Shown: piece by piece, positions 25,179-34,639 of the stretch
How positions within the stretch are numbered: position 1 is the stretch's first letter
Layout: each line of letters opens with the position of its first letter
NCBI RefSeq assembly: GCF_012844305.1
Contig: NZ_JABANE010000026.1
Location: forward strand, 1-64,000
From: Flammeovirga aprica JL-4
Lineage (GTDB): Bacteria > Bacteroidota > Bacteroidia > Cytophagales > Flammeovirgaceae
DNA: 64,000 bases
Direction: 5' to 3'
Notes under the pieces: generated by a model
Database searches by the model: none
Told to the model about the DNA's origin: nothing
What the model saw: the letters and a program-made list of their open reading frames with translations, nothing else
Position numbers and translations under genes: made by a program

Positions 25179-26054
25179 ATGAAATATACAGGACAAGTTT
25201 ACAGACCTCCTTATGAAGGAAATACATTATTATTGGAAGTTACGGTAGGTTGTGCTCATAATGAATGTACTTTTTGTACCATGTATAGAGAAACGAAATT
25301 TTCGATCTCAAAAATGGAACAGATAGAAGCTGATTTACAAGAAGCTCAAACATTATATCCTGACGTTAAAAGAATATTCTTAGTGAATGGTGATGCTTTT
25401 GTGCTTTCTGCGAAAAGACTGAAAGCCATTGCAGATATGATCCATCATTACCTTCCAAAAGTAGAGATAATAACTATGTATGCCTCTATCAATAACATTA
25501 TGCACAAATCTGATGAGGATTTAGCCGAATTAGCAAAATTAGGTATAGGTGATTTGTGGATTGGTGTTGAAACAGGCTTGAGTGATGCATTGGATTACCT
25601 CAATAAAGGTGCAACTCTGAAGGATACTGAAGAACAATTAGAGCGTTTAAATAAAGTAGGAATGACTTTCTTCTATGGCTTTATGTTCGGTGCTGCCGGA
25701 AGTGAAAGAGGCATAGAAAACGCTGAAGCGAATGCTCGTTTAATCAATAAGGTAAAACCATTGGGAATTGTGCCTACTACTTTAAATGCAAATAAAGGTA
25801 CGATTCTGGAAAATGATGTTGCCAAAGGGACTTTTAATATCTCCACTGAAAGAGAGGTGTTAGAAGAGCAAATCATGACCATTGAGTTAGTGGATGTTCC
25901 TACTTATTATATGGGAATTCACGGTATCAACTCTGTTAGTTTTGATGCTCAATTACCTAGAGATCGTGATGCTATTGTTGAGAAATTAAATGAAGTAATT
26001 CTTCAAACAGATGACGCTCTTTTAGATAGTGTGCCGATGAGACGTGCTATATAA
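25179..26054 (+). CDS. Radical SAM protein
   Basis: A radical SAM enzyme of 291 residues with the cluster motif GCAHNECTFCTMY (Cys25, Cys30, Cys33). The spacing is C-x4-C-x2-C rather than the classical C-x3-C-x2-C; this variant defines a family in bacteria and archaea with the GC(A/S)HN(K/E)C signature. Later motifs RIFLVNGDAF, IGDLWIGVETGL and FFYGFMFGAAGS line the TIM barrel. The reaction is unknown. Tight linkage to an SDR and a DUF1330 protein points to modification or breakdown of a small metabolite. Confidence 0.88.
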   Translation: MKYTGQVYRPPYEGNTLLLEVTVGCAHNECTFCTMYRETKFSISKMEQIEADLQEAQTLYPDVKRIFLVNGDAFVLSAKRLKAIADMIHHYLPKVEIITMYASINNIMHKSDEDLAELAKLGIGDLWIGVETGLSDALDYLNKGATLKDTEEQLERLNKVGMTFFYGFMFGAAGSERGIENAEANARLINKVKPLGIVPTTLNANKGTILENDVAKGTFNISTEREVLEEQIMTIELVDVPTYYMGIHGINSVSFDAQLPRDRDAIVEKLNEVILQTDDALLDSVPMRRAI

Positions 26055-26061
26055 GATTGTA

Positions 26062-26106
26062 AAGTAATGTCCTGAAAAACTGTCCCGTTTCTTCAGGGCA
26101 TTACTT
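26062..26106. terminator. Bidirectional intrinsic terminator
   Basis: AAGTAATGTCCTGAA (26062-26076) pairs with TTCAGGGCATTACTT (26092-26106), one G-T pair. It lies between the convergent radical SAM gene and the LytTR regulator gene, with an A/T run on the right side. Confidence 0.85.
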
Positions 26107-26114
26107 CAAAAAAA

Positions 26115-26876
26115 TTAATCTACCACCCATTTTTTAAATTTAGGAGCTTTCTCCTTCGGAATAACAATTTCTTCTTCCTCCATTGTTTTCAGTCGTAAAA
26201 CCCACTTTCCATTATAAAAAGGTTCAATACTTTTTACGGCATTGACATTTACAATATACTGACGGTTTACTCTAAAGAACATTGAAGGATCTAGTTCATA
26301 TTCTAATTTATCGAGTGTAAAATCAATGGTAACACTAGCCTTTTGTTCTGTTTGAGCATAGGTTGTTTTGTTTTGGGAATGGAAACAAGCAATGTCTCTT
26401 ACATTCAAAGCTTCCATACTTACAGCCGTATTACCCCATATTCTTTTGCGGTAGGCTTTGGACTGTTCGGCTACATGTGTTTGAATATTTTTCACTTCTT
26501 CTTTAGAAACAATTGAAGTAGTTTTTGCCTCAAATTTCTCAATTGCTTTCTGCACCCATTTTTCTTCCACAGGTTTCAGCAAATAATCAATACTATTGAC
26601 CTGAAAAGCCCTTAAGGCATATTCATCATAAGCAGTCACAAAAATGATAGGGATATTAACCGAAGTTTTCTCTAAAATTTCAAAACTTAAACCATCCGTC
26701 AACTGAATATCCATAAAAATAAGATCAGGTTTGGCTTCATTACCTTCAAAAAATTCCAAACTTTCTTCAACGGACTGTAATGGAAATAAAAACTCCCAAT
26801 ACGGTTTGATTTCCTGAATTACTTTCTTCAAATATCTTTGTGCAGGTACCTCGTCCTCAATAATTAGTACTTTCAT
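26115..26876 (-). CDS. LytTR-type response regulator
   Basis: REC domain at 1-118 with phosphoacceptor Asp56 (LIFMDIQLTDG) and the K-P motif in YLLKPVEEKW. LytTR DNA-binding domain at about 150-253 (NVRDIACFHSQNKTTYAQT, FRVNRQYIVNVNAVKSIEPF). It pairs with the histidine kinase directly upstream (one base between stop and start) and lies downstream of the RND efflux operon on the same strand, with a terminator between. Confidence 0.92.
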   Translation of the reverse strand: MKVLIIEDEVPAQRYLKKVIQEIKPYWEFLFPLQSVEESLEFFEGNEAKPDLIFMDIQLTDGLSFEILEKTSVNIPIIFVTAYDEYALRAFQVNSIDYLLKPVEEKWVQKAIEKFEAKTTSIVSKEEVKNIQTHVAEQSKAYRKRIWGNTAVSMEALNVRDIACFHSQNKTTYAQTEQKASVTIDFTLDKLEYELDPSMFFRVNRQYIVNVNAVKSIEPFYNGKWVLRLKTMEEEEIVIPKEKAPKFKKWVVD

Positions 26877-26877
26877 T

Positions 26878-27924
26878 TTATGCTGTTTTATTCAGTAATG
26901 GTATGGTTACAGAAAAATAATCACTAGTCTCTGTTATTTCAACTTGAGCATTTTTGTCCATGGCCTTAAAACTCTCTTTCAAATACGTGAGCCCGATATT
27001 ATAAGATTCTTGTTTCTTATTTTTCAATTGAATATTGTTTTCAATTTTAATAAAATCTTCCCTCATTTCTACTTTGATAGTCAGTGGCTTTCTGATGGTT
27101 GCTACATTATGCTTAAAAACATTTTCCAGTAAAAGCTGAAGGCTCAAAGGGGGAATTATTCTTTGCGATTTTTCGTTTTCGATATTCAAATCTAAATTAA
27201 GTCCTTCACCCAACCTCACTTGATGCAGGTCCAAATAATGTTTCATCGCTTCCCACTCCGTTTCAAAAGTTACTTCCGTAGCTTCCTTGATTTGCAAAAC
27301 ATATCTATACGTATGTGATAAATCCATCGCAAACTTTTTAGCTTGAACAGGATCATATTCAATTTCTGAAATCAAAACGTTTAGACTATTGAATAAGAAG
27401 TGCGGATTAAGATGTGCTTGCAATGCTCTATTTTCTGCTCTCAATTTATCTTGCTTCAGCGTTTCTGCCTTGATCGATTCATCTCTCCATTTTCTTAAAT
27501 AGTCATCCGTGATAATAAGAGAACAATACAATAGTAAAATCAAACTTTGAATAACCCCTAAAATCAAATTATTTTTTTGAATGATATGAGGAGAAGGCTT
27601 ATTAGAATGCAGATTGATCGTGATCAAAACAACATAAAAGAAAAGCAATGCCATCACAAACAATGTAATCAACTCCAAAGTCAACCTTAAACTTGGGTTC
27701 TTTCTAATAGGTATAAAGTTTTCGTAAAAATTAGAAAGATGACCACTGAAATACACCATTCCATTGAACCAAATCAAATACAAATAGGTCGAAACATAAC
27801 TAAAAGCATTAATTTCTTCAGTATCACCAATTATTGACCAGTATGTGAAGTACAATAATAAAAGTGAAAGCAATGGACTGAGAATTGGTGTCACCCACTT
27901 AAGGTTTTTCTCTAATACAATCAT
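26878..27924 (-). CDS. LytS-type sensor histidine kinase
   Basis: Four TM segments (about 10-30, 42-60, 82-105, 120-140) precede a His_kinase domain with HLNPHFLFNSLN (phospho-His175) and a shortened HATPase with LSLQLLLENVFKHN. No periplasmic sensor domain is visible, so sensing is probably within the membrane or by cytoplasmic signals. This matches the LytS/YehU group paired with LytTR regulators. The gene lies about 200 bases after TolC, with an intrinsic terminator in between. Confidence 0.9.
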   Translation of the reverse strand: MIVLEKNLKWVTPILSPLLSLLLLYFTYWSIIGDTEEINAFSYVSTYLYLIWFNGMVYFSGHLSNFYENFIPIRKNPSLRLTLELITLFVMALLFFYVVLITINLHSNKPSPHIIQKNNLILGVIQSLILLLYCSLIITDDYLRKWRDESIKAETLKQDKLRAENRALQAHLNPHFLFNSLNVLISEIEYDPVQAKKFAMDLSHTYRYVLQIKEATEVTFETEWEAMKHYLDLHQVRLGEGLNLDLNIENEKSQRIIPPLSLQLLLENVFKHNVATIRKPLTIKVEMREDFIKIENNIQLKNKKQESYNIGLTYLKESFKAMDKNAQVEITETSDYFSVTIPLLNKTA

Positions 27925-27986
27925 TGATGAATGTGTTTTGATGAAGCCATGAATTGCAATCTAATATTTTTAGCAGTTATTCAATT

Positions 27987-28016
27987 AAAAAAGAAAGTCT
28001 AAAACTTCCGATATTA
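27987..28016. repeat. Short dispersed motif, copy 1
   Basis: An AAAAAGAAA...AAAACTTCCG...TTAA pattern matches 46081-46111 at about 24 of 29 positions. Both copies lie upstream of minus-strand genes (the histidine kinase here, the MATE exporter there), so it may be a shared regulatory element. Could be chance in A/T-rich DNA. Confidence 0.3.
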
Positions 28017-28060
28017 AATGTATAAAAGCATAAACAGACATGCAATGTACCTTTATTTTA

Positions 28061-28098
28061 TAAAAAAAGTGGGAAGATATAATGAAATACCTCCCCAC
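28061..28098 (-). terminator. Intrinsic terminator of the RND efflux operon
   Basis: On the minus strand GTGGGGAG pairs with CTTCCCAC (one mismatch) around a 14-base loop, followed by seven T (28068-28062). It lies about 30 bases after the stop of the TolC gene and separates the pump from the kinase-regulator pair. Confidence 0.8.
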
Positions 28099-28128
28099 AA
28101 ACTCCTCTTTTCCTAATTGTTTTAGCTG

Positions 28129-29442
28129 TTAGTTAGCTGTTAAATTTCCCATCGAACGAACGTAATGTGTCCATTGTATCTGAGCCTTTAACTTTGATTG
28201 TATATATTCAATGACGGCTTGTTCAAGATATAACTGAGAATCAATCACCTCTAAAATATCTATCAGCCCTTCTTCGAATCTTTCTTCCATAACCGAGGCA
28301 TTTTGACGTGCTTTTGTCAAAGAAATTTTTGCCACCGTATTTTCTTTCAAACTGTTTTGCCAAGCCACTCTTTTCTGAGCGATTTCCAAATCCAGCAATT
28401 CTTTCGTTCTTTCTAATGCCAGCTGTTCATTGTGAACTTTCAATCGCTGACTTGCTACTAAATGCTGTTTTCTACCTCCATGAAATATCGGAATACTCAT
28501 CATCAATCCCGCTTGAACATTTGGCACTGCTCCTGGCTGAAAATTATATCCCGGTGATGAATAAGATCCTGTTACCACACCACTTAATTGTAAGCGGTAA
28601 GTGCTTTTCACAATATTCATGTCCTTGATACGCTCTTCTACTTTGTATTCTGCTACTTTGTATTCTGGACGAACGGACATATCCATTTCATGCGTTTGAA
28701 AATATTCCAACTCAATTGAATCAATTAAAGTGATTTCATCTTCAAACGGTCTGCCTAATATTCTATTCAATGACATTTTGTAAACCTTCAGATCATTTTC
28801 AGCCTGAATTACAGCTAAATCTGCTCTATTTACTCTCACTTCAGTCATCAAAAGATCGCTTCGGTCCAGTGTACCCACCTCCACTTTATTTTCAACAAGA
28901 CCTGCTATTCTTGACAAGTCATTTTTGTAATTCTTCATGGCAAAAACCAATTCGTTCTGTGCCACTGATTGCCAATATTGAAGGTCTGTAGCCATAATCA
29001 CATCTTGGGTTGTGATTTCTAATTGCTCAGAGGCAATTTTATGCTTCACTTCCGCACGATTTTTTCTTTCCTTCAACTGACCCCCTCTATAAATTGGCTG
29101 TGTCAAGGAAGTATATAAACCATATTGATTTTGTGCACCCTGTCCCATGGTCTGACCTGCCAATTCTCCAAATCTTGGATCATCAGGCAGTGTCATCTGC
29201 AATGGATTTTGAACATACCAGTAATCAGCACTTGCACCAATTTTAGGCATCATATTGGACATGGCCGCTTTATAGTTTTTATATCCTACTTCTACTTGGT
29301 TTTCAGCCATCTTCACGAGTTGCTCATGTTCAATTGCCTCCTTTCTATATTCCATTAGGTAAGGATCATTGACCTGGGCGTGAGCTTCTATTGCTCCTAA
29401 ACAAATCAGGAGAACTACGAAGTGTTTTTGTAATTTTTCCAT
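28129..29442 (-). CDS. TolC-family outer-membrane efflux protein
   Basis: Signal peptide at about 1-22 (LICLGAIEAHA). The rest has two OEP repeats of long amphipathic helices (for example LKERKNRAEVKHKIASEQLEI-type stretch near 120, and LALERTKELLDLEIAQKRV near 345) and beta segments with YSSPGYNF. It would form the trimeric outer-membrane duct of the pump. It is the third gene of the RND operon, 5 bases after the permease. Confidence 0.92.
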   Translation of the reverse strand: MEKLQKHFVVLLICLGAIEAHAQVNDPYLMEYRKEAIEHEQLVKMAENQVEVGYKNYKAAMSNMMPKIGASADYWYVQNPLQMTLPDDPRFGELAGQTMGQGAQNQYGLYTSLTQPIYRGGQLKERKNRAEVKHKIASEQLEITTQDVIMATDLQYWQSVAQNELVFAMKNYKNDLSRIAGLVENKVEVGTLDRSDLLMTEVRVNRADLAVIQAENDLKVYKMSLNRILGRPFEDEITLIDSIELEYFQTHEMDMSVRPEYKVAEYKVEERIKDMNIVKSTYRLQLSGVVTGSYSSPGYNFQPGAVPNVQAGLMMSIPIFHGGRKQHLVASQRLKVHNEQLALERTKELLDLEIAQKRVAWQNSLKENTVAKISLTKARQNASVMEERFEEGLIDILEVIDSQLYLEQAVIEYIQSKLKAQIQWTHYVRSMGNLTAN

Positions 29443-29447
29443 GTTTA

Positions 29448-32400
29448 TTATTTGTTTAGTTTGATGTTATAGAAAATAGCATAGAATACCGGAACTGCTA
29501 TCAGTGTTAAGAATGTAGCGAAACCTAAACCGAAAATAATCGTCACTGACATCGCTCCAAAAACAGAATCCGGAATCAACGGGATCATACCAAACATGGT
29601 GGTAATCGCCGCCATCAGTACTGGTCTCGTCCTTGAAATCGTAGCATAAACAATGGCATCGTAATGTGATTGTCCTTCTTTCCTTTGGATGTTCACCTCA
29701 TCTAACAATACGATTACATTTTTAATGACCATACCCAACAAACCAATCCAACCGATAAAGGACATAAAGTCAAATGCTTTCCCAAGTCCTACTAAACCGA
29801 AGATCACTCCTATCAGTGAGAAAGGAAGCAAGACCATTACAATCATTGGTTGTTTGTAGTTTCCGAATAATGCGATAAGAATAGCAATGATCAATAGAAA
29901 TGCCAATGGGAAGAAAGTCACAATGGCTTCTACTGCCTCTTGTTGGTTTTTCTTTTCAGCATCCCACATAAAAGTATACCCTTCAGGCAACTCCATTGCT
30001 TCTATTTTACTGACAATATCTTTTTGCAATTCGGCAGTAGTTACACCTTCAATCGGGTCACATAATGCTGAAAGTGCTCTGTGTCTGTTATAAGTTTGAA
30101 TAATTGGGTATTCATAACCAAGTGACATCCCATTAGTCAATTGTGGCAGAGGAACATTTTTCATTCCTGAAATCACTTTCATGTTTTCTACCTTTTCAAT
30201 ATTTGGAATTTCACCTTCATCCAATTTCAAGACAATTGGCATCAACTCATTCTCTTCTCTATAAGTGCCTATTGGCAGACCTTCACTTACCACTCTAAAA
30301 GAATTAGCAATATCTGCTCTTATCACTCCTGCTCTTGCCGCTTTATTATTAGAATATTCTGCGGTCCAAACTGGCGCCATGTTAAACCAGCTACTATGCA
30401 CATGTCTCGACAAATCACTGCCTCTCATAATCAGCATGGCCTCATTGACTAATGAATCCAACACTTGAATATCATCACCCATAAAACGAGCTTCCACTTT
30501 ACCATCCAATGGAGACATGACAGAGTAAAGTTCTGGACGGATAAATATGTCTGGCCAATTAGAATATTTCTCTTTTTCTAACCTTGAGAACACTTTGTCT
30601 ACATTTTCAAAATCTTCGCATTCTACAATAAAATGCATCACGTTTGATTGTGGTCCATACGATGAAGAAGCTAAGAAATACCTTGGAGGTGTATTACCCA
30701 AAGTAACTGTAACCTCTTTTACTTCTTCCTGTTCCATCAACCATTCATAGATTTTATCCGCTTGCTCCTCAGTATATTCAATTCTTGTTCCTTCAGGAGT
30801 GAAGGCATTGATTTTGAAAAGGTTCTTCTCAAGTTCCGGCATAAATACAATTGACATGTACCTAGCCGTGAACAATGAGAATGCGAATAATCCTAGAAAA
30901 ATTCCTAATGAAATATATTTATATTGGATACCTAAACGTAAGAAAGAGCGGAATTTATCATAAAATTTCCCTTGGAATAGTGCTTCCGTTTCTCCTTCTT
31001 TTTTCTTTTCGTCTTTTAAGAAAACATCACAAACCAATGCAGATTGTGTAAGTGCAAACACCCAGCTTAATGAAAGCGAGATTGCTAATACACTAAATAA
31101 TGAGGATAAGTACTCACCCGTTGAGTCAGGTGAAATCCTGATCGGGAGGAAGGTTAAAATTGCAATGATTGTCGCCCCTAATAATGGCCAAGCTGAAGCT
31201 GTTGCCGCTTCCATAATTGCTTGTTTTTTAGGAACGCCCATCTTCATTTTCATCAAGATTGATTCAATCACTACAATGGAATTATCCACGAGCATACCCA
31301 TTGCAATAATCAATGCGGCTAATGAAACCCTTTCCATATTGATCCCGAAAGTCCACATGATAATGATAGTGGCAAGAATTGAGAATACAAGCCCTGATCC
31401 TACTAAAATACCATTCTTTAACCCAATGAAAAACAATAGAATTAATACTACTACTCCTACTGAGGCGATCAAATTGAATACAAATCCATCATTGGCTACT
31501 TTAGATTCATTACCTTGATCGTATATATTTTTGATAAATAAACCTGCGGGAAGGTTCTCTTTTATCACTTCCAATTGAGCACGTACATCTTCCCCAACTT
31601 CCACAACATTGGCTCCTGCTGATGCCGAAATAGCGAAACCAACAGCGGGAAGGCCTTGTATTTTCATTTTGGAAGTATAGGGAGTGACGTACCCTTCCTC
31701 AATCGCACAAATTTCTTTTAATCGAATTTGATTTCCTTTCGAGTTGGTCACTAAAAAGTTTCCAATTTCTTCTGTATTATTAAAGTCTCCTCCAATTTTG
31801 ACTCTCAATCGTTGTTCATTTGTATTGACAAAGCCAGCATTGACCAACTTATTCTGCTGATTAAGAGCGTGCATTACATTTTCCAATGAAACACCCAACT
31901 GATTCATAGCAGTATATGAAAGCTTCAAATCAATACTTTCCTGTGCTTTACCAAACAAAGAGACCTTCGCTACATTGTTTACTTTTAACAGCTCCTTCTT
32001 AATGTTATCAGCATAGTCATTTAACTCTCTGTAAGTAAAACCTTCACCATAAATTCCATAAAAAAGGCCTAATACATCAGCAAAATCATCATTCACTATT
32101 GAAGTATTTGCATTAGCGGGCAACTGAGACTGTGCATCACCTACTTTCCTTCTCAGCATATCCCACATCTGTGGAATATCATCGCCGGGAACCGTCTTTT
32201 TTAGTACTACAAGAATTTTAGAAACCCCATGTCTGCTGTCCGAATCCAAGTAATCCAGACCGTCCATGGCTTGGATAGCTTCTTCCAATTTATCTGTGAC
32301 TTGTTGCTCTACTTCTTCAGCAGAAGCACCGGGATAAGTAGTCAAAACTACCGCCTGTTTGATAGTGAAAGGAGCATCTTCCAGCTTACCAATTTTTTGA

Positions 32401-32486
32401 TAAGCCACCACTCCCCCCAGTATAACAAGGGCTAAAACAAACCATGTAAATGATTTATTCTCAATAGAAAATTTCGTTAAGTTCAT
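29448..32486 (-). CDS. RND efflux permease (AcrB/MexB-like)
   Basis: 1012 residues with the RND layout: TM1 near 10-30, a porter domain (about 40-330), TM2-6, docking and second porter domain (about 545-850), and TM7-12. Typical motifs include LTTYPGASAEEVEQQVTDKL, GMLVDNSIVVIES in TM4 with acidic residues for proton relay, and IGLLGMVIKNVIVLLDE near the C-terminus. It is the inner-membrane pump of a tripartite system. By sequence type it is nearer drug/organic-molecule exporters than CusA-type metal pumps, since Met clusters are absent. Confidence 0.92.
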   Translation of the reverse strand: MNLTKFSIENKSFTWFVLALVILGGVVAYQKIGKLEDAPFTIKQAVVLTTYPGASAEEVEQQVTDKLEEAIQAMDGLDYLDSDSRHGVSKILVVLKKTVPGDDIPQMWDMLRRKVGDAQSQLPANANTSIVNDDFADVLGLFYGIYGEGFTYRELNDYADNIKKELLKVNNVAKVSLFGKAQESIDLKLSYTAMNQLGVSLENVMHALNQQNKLVNAGFVNTNEQRLRVKIGGDFNNTEEIGNFLVTNSKGNQIRLKEICAIEEGYVTPYTSKMKIQGLPAVGFAISASAGANVVEVGEDVRAQLEVIKENLPAGLFIKNIYDQGNESKVANDGFVFNLIASVGVVVLILLFFIGLKNGILVGSGLVFSILATIIIMWTFGINMERVSLAALIIAMGMLVDNSIVVIESILMKMKMGVPKKQAIMEAATASAWPLLGATIIAILTFLPIRISPDSTGEYLSSLFSVLAISLSLSWVFALTQSALVCDVFLKDEKKKEGETEALFQGKFYDKFRSFLRLGIQYKYISLGIFLGLFAFSLFTARYMSIVFMPELEKNLFKINAFTPEGTRIEYTEEQADKIYEWLMEQEEVKEVTVTLGNTPPRYFLASSSYGPQSNVMHFIVECEDFENVDKVFSRLEKEKYSNWPDIFIRPELYSVMSPLDGKVEARFMGDDIQVLDSLVNEAMLIMRGSDLSRHVHSSWFNMAPVWTAEYSNNKAARAGVIRADIANSFRVVSEGLPIGTYREENELMPIVLKLDEGEIPNIEKVENMKVISGMKNVPLPQLTNGMSLGYEYPIIQTYNRHRALSALCDPIEGVTTAELQKDIVSKIEAMELPEGYTFMWDAEKKNQQEAVEAIVTFFPLAFLLIIAILIALFGNYKQPMIVMVLLPFSLIGVIFGLVGLGKAFDFMSFIGWIGLLGMVIKNVIVLLDEVNIQRKEGQSHYDAIVYATISRTRPVLMAAITTMFGMIPLIPDSVFGAMSVTIIFGLGFATFLTLIAVPVFYAIFYNIKLNK

Positions 32487-32492
32487 GGTGAT

Positions 32493-33545
32493 TTAGTTCT
32501 TAGTGATCATTGCATTTTCAATATTCGCTCTCACTTTTTGGCCTTCTACCAATAATGATCCACCAGTTGCCACAACCCATTCTGCGTTGCCCAACATTTT
32601 CACTTCCACCTTACTATCGTCTTTGAGGTGTAACAATTGCACATTTACTTTATGCAATGTTTTATTTTTTGGAGATACAGACCATACAAAATTTTCACCG
32701 TTTGCTTCACCCATCACAGCATTTGTGGGCAGAATCACTGTGGTTTCTCCTTTATTTTTAAAATTGAAATACACTTCAACAGTCATTCCGGCTAAAAACT
32801 GTCCATCTGCATGCTGTACTTCCAAAAGCATAGGATAAGCATAATTCAGTTGTTCAGTATCATGTAATACCTCAATCACTTTCGCCCAGTATTTTTTATT
32901 TGGGTTTGAATCAAAAACAATTTCAACTTTATCCAATTCATTGACTTGTTTCACGATCTCCTCCGGTACTGTGCATCTTACTCTTGTTTTTTCAAAATCT
33001 TGTAAAGTAATCACCGTTTTTGAAGCAGTAACATGCTCTCCTTTTTCAATGGATAACTTTTTGACTCTTCCTGTAAATGGTGCAAATAATTTGGTATCTT
33101 TTAACGCATTTTCAGCCATTTCGAGGTTGGAAGAAGCTTGTTCAAAATCCAAGATGGCCTTATCGTAAACCTGCTCTGCAATATTGTTTTTCTTGAATAG
33201 TTTCTCCGCTCTTACTTTAGCCGCTTCGGCAAGATGAAAGGCAGACTCCGCTTTTTGAAGATCTATTTTATAGTCTCTCTGATCAATTACGCCTAAAACT
33301 TGCCCTTTTTGTACACGTTGTCCTTCTTCTAAATTAAAAGTTTTCAAAGGACCACTTACTCTGAAAGACAATTGCACTTCTTTTTGGGGAATTGAAACTC
33401 CCGTTGCAATATTGGAGTGACTAGCTCCTTCTTCCTTGACCTGAACAACCTTAACTAATTGATCTTTAGTTTGTTTATCCTGGGTTTTTTCTCCACCACA
33501 AGAAGTGAATACAATTAATATTGTATACAGAAATAAATGCCTCAT
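32493..33545 (-). CDS. RND efflux periplasmic adaptor (membrane fusion lipoprotein)
   Basis: Lipobox FTSCGGEK places the lipid on Cys16. Lipoyl and barrel-sandwich segments (about 60-90, QRVQKGQVLGVIDQRDYKI; and about 155-185, APFTGRVKKLSIEKGEHV) flank a coiled hairpin (about 90-150), with a beta-barrel and a membrane-proximal domain after it. It is the first gene of the adaptor-permease-TolC operon, 6 bases before the permease. Confidence 0.92.
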   Translation of the reverse strand: MRHLFLYTILIVFTSCGGEKTQDKQTKDQLVKVVQVKEEGASHSNIATGVSIPQKEVQLSFRVSGPLKTFNLEEGQRVQKGQVLGVIDQRDYKIDLQKAESAFHLAEAAKVRAEKLFKKNNIAEQVYDKAILDFEQASSNLEMAENALKDTKLFAPFTGRVKKLSIEKGEHVTASKTVITLQDFEKTRVRCTVPEEIVKQVNELDKVEIVFDSNPNKKYWAKVIEVLHDTEQLNYAYPMLLEVQHADGQFLAGMTVEVYFNFKNKGETTVILPTNAVMGEANGENFVWSVSPKNKTLHKVNVQLLHLKDDSKVEVKMLGNAEWVVATGGSLLVEGQKVRANIENAMITKN

Positions 33546-34096
33546 TTTAGGTAGTAATTATGTGAGTATAAAAATTATGATAATGATCGTGTAAATAAAT
33601 CGTGTTTTTGTGGTCATCCATTAGAAATGAATTTCCAGACAACTACATATTTTATATACTACATTACTTAAAAACACAAAGAGGCTCAACCACCGAAACG
33701 ACAAAATAAAGCACTGTATACAACATTTGTTGACTTGAATCGTCCTCAATAAAAAAAGAAATACAAAATTTAGGAATCTTTTAAAGTATGCTGGGAAAAT
33801 ATATTTTAGAAGCGAAATTTTACCTTTTTAAGTTGTTTGGTGATTAATTTTAGAGAAAATAGTATTGCTGTAGTGGGTGAAATTAATAAACCCACGTACT
33901 AAAAGGGGTATTTTTACTAAAAGAGATTTTAGAATCACATTCTTAATAAAAGTGAATGAATAATTTTCTCAAAACACTAAAATATTTAATGAATGTCAAA
34001 AAATATAAAAATCAATTTTGGTTTGTAAGGTAAAATGTTAAATTTGTGTTAGACTAAATTTTTTAAAGTGTATCAGGATAAACTTACTCTAAAAAC
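33546..34096. other. Divergent intergenic region, no gene seen
   Basis: This 551-base, A/T-rich stretch separates the RND operon from the TerB-like gene. It must hold promoters for both directions, but no confident TAnnTTTG element, palindrome, hairpin or small gene was found. The longest open frames are under 20 codons. Confidence 0.5.
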
Positions 34097-34639
34097 ATGT
34101 CAATTTGGAAAGCTCTTGAAAATGCGGTCTTAATAACTCCATCACACCAAAAACTCTCAGTTTCAGAAAATGTTTCATTAAAAGAAAATGAGTTGTTTTT
34201 ACTGAAGGAGGATGATTTAGCCGCCAGAAACTACATGCGAGACTTAATTAAAAAGACCTCGGAAAACTTGTATAATACAGAACATTATGAACCTTATATC
34301 ATAGGTTTATTTGCAGTGGGAATGGCTGTAGCCCGTTGCGATGGTAGGATTGTAGAAGAAGAAAAAGTGGAAATCAAGGAATTTATTGATTTCGTAACCA
34401 ATAGTGAACTGCCTCAACGATATCATGATAAAATTGATGCCATCAAAAATATGGTATTCTTAAATTTTAATACTGCCATGAGTTTTGTCGGGCAGATGCA
34501 TGTTGATACTTGGGAAGTGGTAGACCACCTTATCACTCTTACAATTAAAGCAGACGGTATTATTGCCACTCAGGAAGTGGAATTTTATAGAAAATGGAAG
34601 GCTTGGCTGGCATCAAAATCTTATGACAGGGCTATTTAA
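34097..34639 (+). CDS. TerB-like domain protein, 180 aa
   Basis: The C-terminal two-thirds (about 65-170) carry the TerB/DjlA-type helical bundle: YIIGLFAVGMAVARCDGRIV, then EEKVEIKEFIDFV, and a second repeat LTIKADGIIATQEVEFYRKW, in which the D-G-x-I acidic turns are typical. TerB domains occur in tellurite-stress and conflict-related proteins and may bind metal. No membrane segment is visible. Its 3' end overlaps the convergent exonuclease gene by 8 bases. Confidence 0.8.
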   Translation: MSIWKALENAVLITPSHQKLSVSENVSLKENELFLLKEDDLAARNYMRDLIKKTSENLYNTEHYEPYIIGLFAVGMAVARCDGRIVEEEKVEIKEFIDFVTNSELPQRYHDKIDAIKNMVFLNFNTAMSFVGQMHVDTWEVVDHLITLTIKADGIIATQEVEFYRKWKAWLASKSYDRAI

